Below are positions 27,541-36,297 of a DNA stretch of 64,000 bases, piece after piece. The stretch is from Bacteroidales bacterium (GTDB lineage: Bacteria; Bacteroidota; Bacteroidia; Bacteroidales; UBA1715). The translations under genes and the position numbers were made by a program. Below the pieces are notes generated by a model. That model searched no databases. It saw only the letters and a list, made by a program, of their open reading frames with translations, and was not told where the DNA came from. Positions within the stretch are counted from its first letter, which is position 1, and each line of letters starts with the position of its first letter. The stretch spans positions 33,222 through 97,221 of the forward strand of contig JAKSTZ010000005.1 of the NCBI GenBank assembly GCA_024402335.1, in the 5' to 3' direction.

Positions 27541-29535
27541 TTAATTATATCTTTCAAATACAATAACTGTGTGGTTAGGAATATACATTTGCAAATAATG
27601 TTCTGCGTACATTCCTTCGTCTACAGGGAGAGAGAAGTAGCTTAATGTTTCGTCAATTCTCATTAAACCGCCATATTTAAGCGAGTCGTTGGTAAGCACG
27701 ATTTTGTATTCACCTTCGGGCATGGCAATTCCATATCCTTCGAACGATTTGGTAGGGTTGAAGGAGAATACGAAATATAGACCATCGCGTTCAAATGCAA
27801 CGATTTGATCCTTATTGTTGTCGTGTATAAAATTCGCTTTTTTGTCAAAGAAATGAGGATGTTTGTTAATCAAATCTATCATATCTTTGTCAAAAATGTC
27901 AAGGAATTTATAGCGAAGATTTTCGTCTGTTTTTAGATTCCATTGTCGGCGGGCGTAATGATACGACCAACCATTACCTTCGCGTGGGAAATCTATCCAT
28001 TCTGGATGACCAAATTCGTTACCCATAAAGTTTAGGTAACCATTCGGTGCTGTGGCAATCGTCATAAGACGAATTTCTTTATGAAGAGCCATGCCACGGT
28101 CTATTACAAGGCTTGGGATAGCAACATGCATGCTGTCGTACATATCCTTGTCCATCAAACGGAATGCAATAGTTTTGTCACCTACAAGTGCCTGGTCGTG
28201 GGATTCTGCATACGAGATAACTTTTTCGTCAATGCGTGATTGAGTTAGTTCGTAATACATATAACCAACTTGCCAATCTTCGTCGCGATATTCTTTTAAA
28301 AGTTTAATCCAATAGTCTGGAACACCCATAGAAAGACGGTAGTCGAAACCATATCCGCCATTTTCGAATGAAGTTGCCAGTCCAGGCATACCACTCATGT
28401 CTTCCGCTATAGTTATAGCCGAAGGTTTTATTTCGTGTATTAATTTGTTTGCTAAAGCAAGATATGTTATTGCATCAACGTCTTCGTTTCCGTCGAAATA
28501 TCGTTCATAGCAATCAAATGCACGTCCCAATCCATGATCCCAGTACATCATGCTGGTAACACCATCGAAACGGAAGCCGTCGAAATTAAATTCCGAAATC
28601 CAATATTTGCAATTTGAGAGAAGAAAGTGTATAACTTCACCTTTCCCGTAGTTAAAACATTTTGAGTCCCATGCGGAATGTAAACCTTTTTCACCTTTAT
28701 GGAAAAATTGGTAGTCGGTACCATCGTATTTCCCCAAACCTTCAACTGTGTTTTTTACAGCATGAGAATGGATTAAATCCATAATAACGCGTAGTCCCAT
28801 ACCGTGAGCGGTGTCTATAAGTTCCTTAAGCTCTTCTGGCGTACCGAAACGAGAGGAAGGAGCGAAGAAACTTGAAACATGGTATCCGAACGACCCGTAA
28901 TAAGGATGTTCTTGTATAGCCATGAGTTGTACCGTATTGTAGCCCGATGCTTTAATTTGTGGCAAAATATTTTTTGTGAATTCAGCATAAGTTCCCACCT
29001 TGTATTCCTCGGTAGCCATGCCGACATGAGCTTCGTAGATAAGAGGAGCCTGCTTTATTGTTGGTAATGGATTTTTCCATTGATATGGCTCAACATCCCA
29101 TATTTGTGCATTGAACATTTTTGTTTGTTCATCTTGCACTACGCGAGTAGCCCACGCGGGAATTCTATATCCTTGTCCGCCTTTCCAATAAACGGACAAT
29201 TTGTATAAATCGCCATGTTTTATTCTATCTATTGGAATAATAAGTTCCCAGCAATTGTCCTTTTCTTCGAAAACAAATTCAACACGTTCTTCCCAGTTGG
29301 AAAAAGTTCCAACAAGGCAGACACTCGTTGCGTTTGGAGCCCATTCCCTGAAAATCCAATGTGTGTTTGTTTTATGGCATCCAAAATAAAGATGGCCGTT
29401 GGCAAACGATTCCAAACTATTGTTGTTAGAAAGTAGATTTTTCTCTTTACTTTCTATGTACTCCAAGCGTCTTGTAATTTCAGCCGAAAACGGTTTCAGC
29501 CAAGGGTCGTTTTCAACGTAAGATGGAATCTTCAT
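27541..29535 (-). CDS. glgB: 1,4-alpha-glucan branching enzyme GlgB
   Basis: GlgB transfers alpha-1,4 chains to form alpha-1,6 branches in glycogen. The 664-residue length fits Bacteroidota GH13 branching enzymes. Order: a CBM48-like N-domain ('HWIFREWAPNATSVCLVGTFSNWEE', about 58-82), then the GH13 barrel with 'VMDLIHSHAVKNTVEG', the nucleophile Asp in 'FDGFRFDGVTSMMY', the acid/base Glu in 'AITIAEDMSGMPG' and the third Asp in 'SYAESHDQALVGDKT', then a C-terminal all-beta domain ending 'HTVIVFERYN'. No other glycogen gene is adjacent. Its 3' end is duplicated as the relic about 0.65 kb downstream. Confidence 0.96.
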   Translation of the reverse strand: MKIPSYVENDPWLKPFSAEITRRLEYIESKEKNLLSNNNSLESFANGHLYFGCHKTNTHWIFREWAPNATSVCLVGTFSNWEERVEFVFEEKDNCWELIIPIDRIKHGDLYKLSVYWKGGQGYRIPAWATRVVQDEQTKMFNAQIWDVEPYQWKNPLPTIKQAPLIYEAHVGMATEEYKVGTYAEFTKNILPQIKASGYNTVQLMAIQEHPYYGSFGYHVSSFFAPSSRFGTPEELKELIDTAHGMGLRVIMDLIHSHAVKNTVEGLGKYDGTDYQFFHKGEKGLHSAWDSKCFNYGKGEVIHFLLSNCKYWISEFNFDGFRFDGVTSMMYWDHGLGRAFDCYERYFDGNEDVDAITYLALANKLIHEIKPSAITIAEDMSGMPGLATSFENGGYGFDYRLSMGVPDYWIKLLKEYRDEDWQVGYMYYELTQSRIDEKVISYAESHDQALVGDKTIAFRLMDKDMYDSMHVAIPSLVIDRGMALHKEIRLMTIATAPNGYLNFMGNEFGHPEWIDFPREGNGWSYHYARRQWNLKTDENLRYKFLDIFDKDMIDLINKHPHFFDKKANFIHDNNKDQIVAFERDGLYFVFSFNPTKSFEGYGIAMPEGEYKIVLTNDSLKYGGLMRIDETLSYFSLPVDEGMYAEHYLQMYIPNHTVIVFERYN

Positions 29536-29737
29536 ATCTTGAATTCTTAACTCGTCAAAAGTACAAGTTTCAAATGAATTGTTGTATAAAAGCCCCTTTA
29601 TTTTTGACGGAAATGTAAATTAAAATGCAAGAAATGATAATGATGTATAATTTTGAAAGAGAAAGACGTTAATTATTTGTAGATATAGGTGTGTAATTCC
29701 GTTTTTTTTTAGATTTTTGCAAGTACAAAAAAATGAT

Positions 29738-30280
29738 ATGAGTGAGATACGAGTAGTTCGTGCGAATAGTGAGCACGAAAAATATGCGCAAGCCATTTCT
29801 GACTTGATTTACCAAGCTTCGAAATCGAAAAATTCCGGGTTGGCACAACGTACGCCCAATTATATTATTTCAAAAATGCGTGAAGGTAAAGGTGTTATTG
29901 CATTTGCCGAAAACGATGAAATTGCAGGTTTTTGTTATGTTGAAACTTGGCAGCATGGTCAATTTGTTGCAAATTCAGGATTGATAGTAAATCCGAAATT
30001 CCGTGGTCAAGGTTTAGCGACAAGAATTAAACAAGAAGCATTTAATTTGTCAAGAGATTTATTTCCTGATGCAAAAATATTCGGCTTAACTACAAGTGAA
30101 GCTGTTATGAAAATCAACACGAGTTTAGGTTACGTGCCTGTGAATTATGTGCATTTGACTGATGATGATGCGTTTTGGAAGGGATGTGAATCTTGTGCAA
30201 ATTACGATATTTTAGAAAGAACAGGTAGAACCAACTGTTTATGTACCGGTATGGTTTTCGATCCTAAAGCAAAAAAATAG
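29738..30280 (+). CDS. GNAT-family N-acyltransferase, probable arginine-pathway ArgA-like enzyme
   Basis: This 180-residue single-domain GNAT has the acetyl-CoA loop 'LIVNPKFRGQGLATRIKQEAF' (R/Q-x-x-G-x-G/A) and 'IFGLTTSEAVMKINTSLGYVPVNY'. The C-terminus has a Cys-rich patch ('CESCANYDILERTGRTNCLCTG'). It lies 16 bases upstream of argG on the same strand. In Bacteroidota a GNAT gene commonly heads the arginine cluster, so it is a good candidate for the N-acetyl- or N-succinyl-glutamate synthase of that pathway. That assignment rests on context. The ATG at 29738 is preferred over a TTG seven codons upstream. Confidence 0.75.
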   Translation: MSEIRVVRANSEHEKYAQAISDLIYQASKSKNSGLAQRTPNYIISKMREGKGVIAFAENDEIAGFCYVETWQHGQFVANSGLIVNPKFRGQGLATRIKQEAFNLSRDLFPDAKIFGLTTSEAVMKINTSLGYVPVNYVHLTDDDAFWKGCESCANYDILERTGRTNCLCTGMVFDPKAKK

Positions 30281-30296
30281 TTTAAATAAATATATT

Positions 30297-31487
30297 ATGG
30301 CAAAAACAGCAGTACTTGCATTTAGTGGAGGTTTGGATACTTCATATTGTGCAAAATATTACAGCAAGGAAAAAGGCTACAACATTCACTCTGTAATTAT
30401 TAATACAGGTGGTTTTTCAGCAGAAGAATTGAAATCTGTTGAAGAAAAAGCAATCAACTTAGGTGTATCAAAACATGTTTGCATAGATATTTCTTCGGAA
30501 TACTACAAGAAATGTATCCGTTATATGATTTTCGGAAATATTTTGAAGAACAATACATATCCGCTTTCTGTAAGTTCTGAACGTATATTTCAAGCTATTG
30601 CATTAGCTCAATATGCTCGTGACATTAAGGCTGATTATATTATCCATGGTAGTACAGGTGCAGGAAACGATCAAGTACGTTTTGACCTTGCTTTCAATGT
30701 AATCTGTCCTGAAATTGAAATCTTAACTCCAGTTCGTGACGAAAAACTTACTCGCGAATTTGAAATCGAATATTTGAAAAAAGAAGGTATCGTTTCTGAT
30801 TGGAAAAAAGCTGAATACTCTATCAACAAAGGTATTTGGGGAACAAGTATCGGTGGAAAAGAAACATTACATTCTGATCAAACTATTCCTGAATATGCAT
30901 ATCCATCTCAGTTAGAAGAAAAAGAACCACGTAAGATAGAGTTGGTTTTCGAAAAAGGTGAGTTGGTAGCAATGGATGGTGTTATCTACGAAAACCCTGT
31001 AGATATCATTAAGAAATTGAATGCAATGGCTTCAAAATATGCAATCGGTCGTGATATGCATATTGGTGATACTATTATCGGTATTAAAGGTCGTGTTGCT
31101 TTCGAAGCTGCTGCTCCAATGGTGATTATTAAAGCTCACCACATGTTGGAAAAACACAACCTCACAAAATGGCAATTGTATTGGAAAGAACAATTAGCAA
31201 ACTTCTATGGTATGTTGCTTCATGAAGCTCAATATCAAGAACCAGTGATGAGAGATATCGAAAAATATTTAGAAAGTTCTCAAGCACATGTTTGCGGTAA
31301 AGTATTCGTTGAATTGAAACCTTACAATTTCACGGTAATTGGTATCGAATCTAAATACGATTTGATGCAAGCTAAATTTGCTCAATATGGTGAAATAAAC
31401 ACTGCATTCTCAGGTGAAGATGTAAAAGGTTTTACAAAGATTCTTTCTAACCAAATTAAATTGTACACATCAGTTTGCGATAAATAA
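30297..31487 (+). CDS. argG: Argininosuccinate synthase ArgG
   Basis: ArgG joins citrulline and aspartate with ATP to give argininosuccinate. The 396-residue protein begins with the PP-loop 'VLAFSGGLDTSYCAKYY' (about 6-22). It contains 'IIHGSTGAGNDQVRFDLAF' (citrulline/aspartate binding), 'YSINKGIWGTSIGGKETLH', and a C-terminal oligomerisation helix. It is co-transcribed with the preceding GNAT gene and ends in a strong terminator; argC, argD and argB-type genes do not follow. Codon usage is biased towards favoured codons, consistent with good expression. Confidence 0.97.
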   Translation: MAKTAVLAFSGGLDTSYCAKYYSKEKGYNIHSVIINTGGFSAEELKSVEEKAINLGVSKHVCIDISSEYYKKCIRYMIFGNILKNNTYPLSVSSERIFQAIALAQYARDIKADYIIHGSTGAGNDQVRFDLAFNVICPEIEILTPVRDEKLTREFEIEYLKKEGIVSDWKKAEYSINKGIWGTSIGGKETLHSDQTIPEYAYPSQLEEKEPRKIELVFEKGELVAMDGVIYENPVDIIKKLNAMASKYAIGRDMHIGDTIIGIKGRVAFEAAAPMVIIKAHHMLEKHNLTKWQLYWKEQLANFYGMLLHEAQYQEPVMRDIEKYLESSQAHVCGKVFVELKPYNFTVIGIESKYDLMQAKFAQYGEINTAFSGEDVKGFTKILSNQIKLYTSVCDK

Positions 31488-31510
31488 TCGGGAACTAATA
31501 GGCATAGTAA

Positions 31511-31544
31511 AAACTCCTGGCTTGAATAAGTCAGGAGTTTTTTT
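31511..31544 (+). terminator. Rho-independent terminator after argG
   Basis: AAACTCCTG (31511-31519) pairs with CAGGAGTTT (31532-31540), with an inner CTT/AAG pairing and a T-run. Confidence 0.9.
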
Positions 31545-31549
31545 ATTAT

Positions 31550-31663
31550 GACGAAGAAGAATTTGATAGTTTGAGGTCGCAAATTGTAACTTCAAAGAAA
31601 AAGAGTCGTGGTGGTTCAAGAATAAAAAAGGATAAAAAAACTGTAGGTTTTAAACTGAAATAG
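31550..31663 (+). pseudogene. Remnant of an ORF6N/KilA-N-type DNA-binding protein
   Basis: Frame from 31550 reads DEEEFDSLRSQIVTSKK, then KSRGGSRIKKDKKTVGFKLK and TAG. The 'EEF..LRSQIVTS...GG.R' stretch is the hallmark of Bacteroidota ORF6N-domain proteins, and a '(K/R).IGF(R/K)' tail is their usual C-terminus. The ~100 residues normally between and the N-terminal domain are missing, and there is no start codon. It is a deleted gene wedged between the argG terminator and the 3' end of the MBOAT gene. Confidence 0.65.
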
Positions 31664-31664
31664 C

Positions 31665-33512
31665 CTAAAACTGGAAGTAAATAAATTTTTGTAAATCAGC
31701 AGTAATGAATTGATATACAATAAAAACAATACATACAACTGCTATAGCCATAAGTGGTAAAGGCAATTTTGCGAAAGCAATTCTATAACTTCGTTTTGTC
31801 CTATCAGGTAGCCAATGTATTATCATTCCTAATACAAAAAGAATAATAATGTTGGAGTAGTGGGTTGCAATGGCAGGAATTTGTTCAAAATTCCATGGTG
31901 AGCCAATTTGGTTAACCATATTCTTTGCCGTATTCCAGGCAATATCGTTAGCTTCGGCAGGAGAGAGGTTTGATCCTGCTCTAAAGAACAATCGTGTCCA
32001 TGTAATAAAAACAAACGTAAGCCATATAGCCCATGTACGTTCTAACCAAGGTATTTCTCGTTTCCATCCGATGAAATTATACATAAAGCGGAGGAATGTT
32101 CCTATCCAAATCATTCCAGACCAAACAAGAGCAATATTCCATATTGGGGCCGGAAAATATTCTCCTATTTTCCAAGATACCAATGTAAGTAGACTGATAG
32201 TTAATAAGCGCATAGGATGATCCCAATCTTTCCAAAAACGATAGATAATCATTCCTATGCCGTTTAATCCGCCCCAAATCATGAAATTCCAACTTGGGCC
32301 GTGCCATAAGCCGCCAAGTAGCATGGTATTCATACGGTTCATGTTTGAAGTTAATGATTTTCGCTTATCAGGTGATTTGTAGCAATAGAAAGTTACAACA
32401 GCGGCAATAACAATAAGAATAATTGCAACCCATATACTACCAGATAAAATGGTTCCGACAAGGGATATTGTAGCGATGCATGCATACGTTCCTATAGATG
32501 CAGTTCTATTACCTCCAAGTGGAATGTATAAATAGTCTTGTAACCATTTAGACAACGAAATATGCCAACGTTTCCAGAATTCTCCGGGGTTAGTTGCCTT
32601 ATAAGGAGAATTAAAGTTACGCGGAAGATAAAATCCCATAATCATAGCGACACCAATAGCAATATCGGTATAGCCTGAGAAATCGGCATAGACTTGCAGT
32701 GAGTAAACAAACAATGCTAAAAGATTTTCAAATCCTGTGTATAATAAAGGATTATCAAAAACTCTATCTGCGAAATTCACCGCTAAATAGTCGCTTAGAA
32801 TAATTTTCTTTGCCAAGCCGTTCAGAATCCAAAAAACAGCGATTCCAAATTGTTTTCGTGAAAGTGCATATTTTTTATATATCTGTGGAATGAAATCACT
32901 GGCACGGATAATTGGGCCGGCAACTAATTGCGGGAAGAATGTTACGTAAAACCCAAAATTTAAAATATTTGTAACTGGTTCAACCTTCCTGCGGAATACG
33001 TCCATGATGTAGCTGATACATTGAAACGTGTAGAATGAAATACCTACAGGCAGTACGATAGTGTCGATTGAGAAAGCTTGTTTGCCGGCAATAACGTTAC
33101 CTATTTCAGAAAAAACATTTACTACGGGTATTTGCAGGCCTGTTAGGTTTAATACCATGTCTGCAAAGAAATAGGCATATTTAAAATAGCTTAAAATCCC
33201 AAGGTTAATGAATAATCCGGTTAATAAGAGTGTTAAGCGTTTACTGTCGGATTCATTTTTATGTAATCCTATGCCAATTACATAATTTAATAATGTAGCT
33301 GAAATAAGAATAAGTGTTGCCCAACCACTTGTTTTATAATAGAAAAAGATGCTTACAAAAAATATGAAAGCATTTCGTAGTATGATTTTGTTTTTGAATA
33401 ATGAGAATATAGAAAATACAATGGCAAAGAATGCCCAAAAATAAAATTGCGTGAACAACAACGGAGAGTTGGGGTCAAAAGAGAAAATATTTTTTAGAAA
33501 TTCCAGTACCAT
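31665..33512 (-). CDS. MBOAT-family O-acyltransferase (AlgI-like)
   Basis: This 615-residue multi-pass membrane protein has roughly ten to twelve hydrophobic segments across its length. The AlgI/DltB-type MBOAT core is clear: 'LPVGISFYTFQCISYIMDVFRRKVEPVTN', 'FPQLVAGPIIRASDFIPQI', 'VYADFSGYTDIAIGVAMIMGF', 'NFNSPYKATNPGEFWKRWHISLSKWLQDYLYIPLGG', and the catalytic-His segment 'LLGGLWHGPSWNFMIWGGLNG'. Such proteins move acetyl groups across the inner membrane for O-acetylation of exopolysaccharides. Its start overlaps the stop of the upstream SGNH gene by one base, so it is coupled with two SGNH proteins that would complete the transfer on the periplasmic side. The polymer is unknown. Confidence 0.93.
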   Translation of the reverse strand: MVLEFLKNIFSFDPNSPLLFTQFYFWAFFAIVFSIFSLFKNKIILRNAFIFFVSIFFYYKTSGWATLILISATLLNYVIGIGLHKNESDSKRLTLLLTGLFINLGILSYFKYAYFFADMVLNLTGLQIPVVNVFSEIGNVIAGKQAFSIDTIVLPVGISFYTFQCISYIMDVFRRKVEPVTNILNFGFYVTFFPQLVAGPIIRASDFIPQIYKKYALSRKQFGIAVFWILNGLAKKIILSDYLAVNFADRVFDNPLLYTGFENLLALFVYSLQVYADFSGYTDIAIGVAMIMGFYLPRNFNSPYKATNPGEFWKRWHISLSKWLQDYLYIPLGGNRTASIGTYACIATISLVGTILSGSIWVAIILIVIAAVVTFYCYKSPDKRKSLTSNMNRMNTMLLGGLWHGPSWNFMIWGGLNGIGMIIYRFWKDWDHPMRLLTISLLTLVSWKIGEYFPAPIWNIALVWSGMIWIGTFLRFMYNFIGWKREIPWLERTWAIWLTFVFITWTRLFFRAGSNLSPAEANDIAWNTAKNMVNQIGSPWNFEQIPAIATHYSNIIILFVLGMIIHWLPDRTKRSYRIAFAKLPLPLMAIAVVCIVFIVYQFITADLQKFIYFQF

Positions 33513-34756
33513 TATCGTTCTAACATTGTTTTATTATAGGATCTTATAAGGGCAGAATAGAACATATCGCCGAGTAGTTTATATCCTTTTTTTGTAAAAT
33601 GAACTTTGTCTTTTTGTGCCAATCCCATAGCTTCCCATTGTGGCATAGATTGTAAACCGCCCATAATTGCGAACATATCCCACACAGCTCCATTGTGCTT
33701 TTGGGCAAGTTCGTAAAAATCTCTTTCAACTCGTAAACCATTGCGGTTTACAGAATAGTACGATGATTTTTTGCCTTTGATTTTCCTGTATGAGTCGTTG
33801 TTTGTAACAAATATGAATGCGCAATTGGGAGCAACTCGTTGTATTTTTGTAAGTAACGAGTCGTAATTGCTTATAAATGTTGAGTCTGAAAAGTTTTCAG
33901 GAACGGCATCGTTTATACCGATAGCAAATATCATTAGGTCAGGTTTTATGAGGTGTAAATCTCTCTCGAAATTTTCACATGAGAGATATGATGGAACAGA
34001 AGCTCCATTTACGCCAACAGCATTGTAAACAATTCCGCAGTCGTTGTTTTCTACGTAAAATCCATTTATTGTGAAATTATGCCTAATTGTGTCATTTTGT
34101 TGTATTTGTAACGTAAATAGTTCTGTAGGTTTATCTAATTGAAAAATGTAAGTAGATAGGGTAGAATCATATTTTGCAGAGTAAATAGTGTCATTCGCTA
34201 ATAGTTTTGGCTCTACTAATTTACTATCTGTATATCCGAGAACAGATAGTTTTGTACAAAACCATCTATGTTGTTCTTCGTCAGGATTTAGATTGATGGT
34301 GATTTCAGGTAACGAATCAGCTGATGTGACGGCGATTCCGGTAAGACCAAGTGTGGCGATTCGACTTTCACGTACGTTACGTGAAGCTGTCCATGTCCCT
34401 TTATGTGTAACCTTATAGTTGTAAGGATTGTTTGTCTTTGCTGTTTCAAAAGGAAATATAAGTCCACGACTCGCATGTGTTTCTGGAAAAAGAGAGTCAA
34501 AGTGTGAACGTATTTGATGTGACATCATATCGGCTTGTATATGTGAACCGCCAATATGAAGAATAGAAATTTGTCCTTGGTTCGTTTGTAGTGTTTGTAA
34601 AAGTTTGTTGTAAAATAAATTTAGATTTTCGCTTTTCCCATTAGGAATTTGAATTACATTCATTGAATCAACAATGAATGGATATTTTGGCTTTGCTTGC
34701 CCCATAGAAAGCAAAGGTAATAGGCATGAAATTATTATGTATACTAATCTTTTCAT
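33512..34756 (-). CDS. SGNH/GDSL-like periplasmic protein 2 of the O-acetylation cassette
   Basis: This 414-residue exported protein has a signal peptide of about 20 residues ('LLPLLSMGQ'). The SGNH fold is recognisable: block I 'ILHIGGSHIQADMMSHQIR' (the Ser of the usual GDS appears as GGS), a later 'FAIGINDAVPENF' (block III/N-type), and 'DKVHFTKKGYKLLGDMFY' with the catalytic His. It shares the 'HIQAD' pattern with polysaccharide O-acetyltransferase partners. The start is the ATG at 34756, which overlaps the preceding gene's TGA (ATGA); the longer frame has a non-conserved 11-residue extension. It is probably the periplasmic transferase or esterase partner of the MBOAT protein. Confidence 0.8.
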   Translation of the reverse strand: MKRLVYIIISCLLPLLSMGQAKPKYPFIVDSMNVIQIPNGKSENLNLFYNKLLQTLQTNQGQISILHIGGSHIQADMMSHQIRSHFDSLFPETHASRGLIFPFETAKTNNPYNYKVTHKGTWTASRNVRESRIATLGLTGIAVTSADSLPEITINLNPDEEQHRWFCTKLSVLGYTDSKLVEPKLLANDTIYSAKYDSTLSTYIFQLDKPTELFTLQIQQNDTIRHNFTINGFYVENNDCGIVYNAVGVNGASVPSYLSCENFERDLHLIKPDLMIFAIGINDAVPENFSDSTFISNYDSLLTKIQRVAPNCAFIFVTNNDSYRKIKGKKSSYYSVNRNGLRVERDFYELAQKHNGAVWDMFAIMGGLQSMPQWEAMGLAQKDKVHFTKKGYKLLGDMFYSALIRSYNKTMLER

Positions 34757-36267
34757 TCTTCTGATAATTCTAATGTGTCTGCCATCCAATTATTTACTGG
34801 CGTATCTATTTCTTCACTAGGTAACCAATGAGAATTTCTTTGTAGAAATTTATAATAGTCGTAATAGTGTAAGAAAGATTCGGTGAATAGGCCTGCAATT
34901 CTGCTTGCACCTTGTGGAGTGAAATGAATGTAGTCAGAACCTGCCCATGCTGGTTTGTGCGAAACCCATTGTATCATAGAATTTCGACCACCCATCACTT
35001 CAAACATATTCCAAAATGCAGCACCATTTTCCAATGCTATTTCTTTCATTGCTTCCACAACTTCTTCCACGAATGGCCATGTTTGTAATTCTCCGTCGAA
35101 TTTCGTTGACATGTCGGCTGGTCCGATTACCAATATAAATGCATCAGGATAGATGTTCTTTAAGTATCGAATTTGTCGTCCGAAATCTTTCTTATAGTTT
35201 TGAACAGATTCAAGTGAATGTATTGAAGGAACCGCATTTCCTCCGTATTCCATAATTATCATTGGAACTTTTAATGCTGTCATTGTTTCTTTAAGAAGAG
35301 AAGACGAAATTCCTGTGAAGAAAGTACCGGCACTTCCGCGAAGTGGTATATTGTCTACTACAACTCCGGTATTACTTTCTAACGAAACCGCATAAAGCTC
35401 TGCATTTCCTTTTAAGTTTAGTGTACACTCAGTAATAGGTGTTTTAGTTGACCAAGAAATTTCTGTCAATCCAAATTTTTCTTCTTCAATAATTTGAGTG
35501 GAGTCTATACCTTTTGCTATGAGGTTTGCGGAAAAATTTTTTGCGTTATTTCCTAAAAACAGGCGGATTTTATAAAACTGGCGCGTGTGTGCGTAAGTTT
35601 GTTTCCAATTGCGTGCAACAAAATGAAGAGAAACAGAGCCTTTTAGTTCGCACATTTGAGCAAGAATTCCATAGCGGTTATGGCTAAGTTTTTGTCTCAT
35701 GGTTCCCGATGCCACATAGCGAGGAAGGCTGTCGGAGAATGTTTGTCCAACGGCGGTTGATGGTACTAATGGCATGATAGGAATTAATCCTGCACCATAT
35801 CCTCCGAAGCGTTCTTGGAGAGCTTCACGAAGATAACCGGAAATTCTGTCAACTTCTATTTGTGAATCACCATAATGTAAAATATGAAGATATCCATTCT
35901 TTTTGGTATTGTCCAATACTTCGAAAACGTTGTCAAGAACAGAAGGATCGTTGTTTGGAAAATAAATACGTGCAACGCTTGTTGTGTCGAAATTTTTGAA
36001 AAACTTGAGTGAATCGATGAAGGCAAGAGAGTCTGTGTTTTCTGTTTCGGTGTATAATTCTGTAGAATCGGTTACGAATGCAAGCCCTTGTTCTATGTTT
36101 AAAAGATTGTCTTCAAGATTGACGGAATCTTTTTTTTGTAAAAGAATGTCTTCTATAGAAGGAAATCGTAGCGTGATTTCTAGTCCGTCTTTAGGGAAAA
36201 TGAAACTGAGAGCTCCAAGTAATACAAAGACGCTTAAGAAAAAGAGTATGCTATGGAAATTCTTCAT
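34753..36267 (-). CDS. SGNH/GDSL-like periplasmic protein 1 of the O-acetylation cassette
   Basis: This 504-residue protein has an N-terminal hydrophobic anchor (about 3-22, 'ILFFLSVFVLLGALSFIF') without an obvious cleavage site, so it is probably tethered to the inner membrane. The SGNH signature is 'LHILHYGDSQIEVDRISGYLREALQERFGGYGAGLIP', followed by 'VIGPADMSTKF' and the His block 'SDYIHFTPQGASRIAGLF'. It is a paralogue of the next gene (33512-34756), with an extra ~90-residue N-terminal region and a carbohydrate-binding-like insert. ATG 36267 was chosen; the open frame upstream starts with TTG. Only 30 bases separate it from rnc. Confidence 0.82.
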   Translation of the reverse strand: MKNFHSILFFLSVFVLLGALSFIFPKDGLEITLRFPSIEDILLQKKDSVNLEDNLLNIEQGLAFVTDSTELYTETENTDSLAFIDSLKFFKNFDTTSVARIYFPNNDPSVLDNVFEVLDNTKKNGYLHILHYGDSQIEVDRISGYLREALQERFGGYGAGLIPIMPLVPSTAVGQTFSDSLPRYVASGTMRQKLSHNRYGILAQMCELKGSVSLHFVARNWKQTYAHTRQFYKIRLFLGNNAKNFSANLIAKGIDSTQIIEEEKFGLTEISWSTKTPITECTLNLKGNAELYAVSLESNTGVVVDNIPLRGSAGTFFTGISSSLLKETMTALKVPMIIMEYGGNAVPSIHSLESVQNYKKDFGRQIRYLKNIYPDAFILVIGPADMSTKFDGELQTWPFVEEVVEAMKEIALENGAAFWNMFEVMGGRNSMIQWVSHKPAWAGSDYIHFTPQGASRIAGLFTESFLHYYDYYKFLQRNSHWLPSEEIDTPVNNWMADTLELSEE

Positions 36268-36297
36268 ACAGCTAAAACTGTGCAAAGATACAAACAA

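Noticed and set aside
29530..29737. An amino-acid leader peptide before the GNAT-argG pair
   Set aside because: I looked for an Arg-rich short ORF and paired stems as in the ilv leader and found none; only an A/T-rich stretch and a T10 run.
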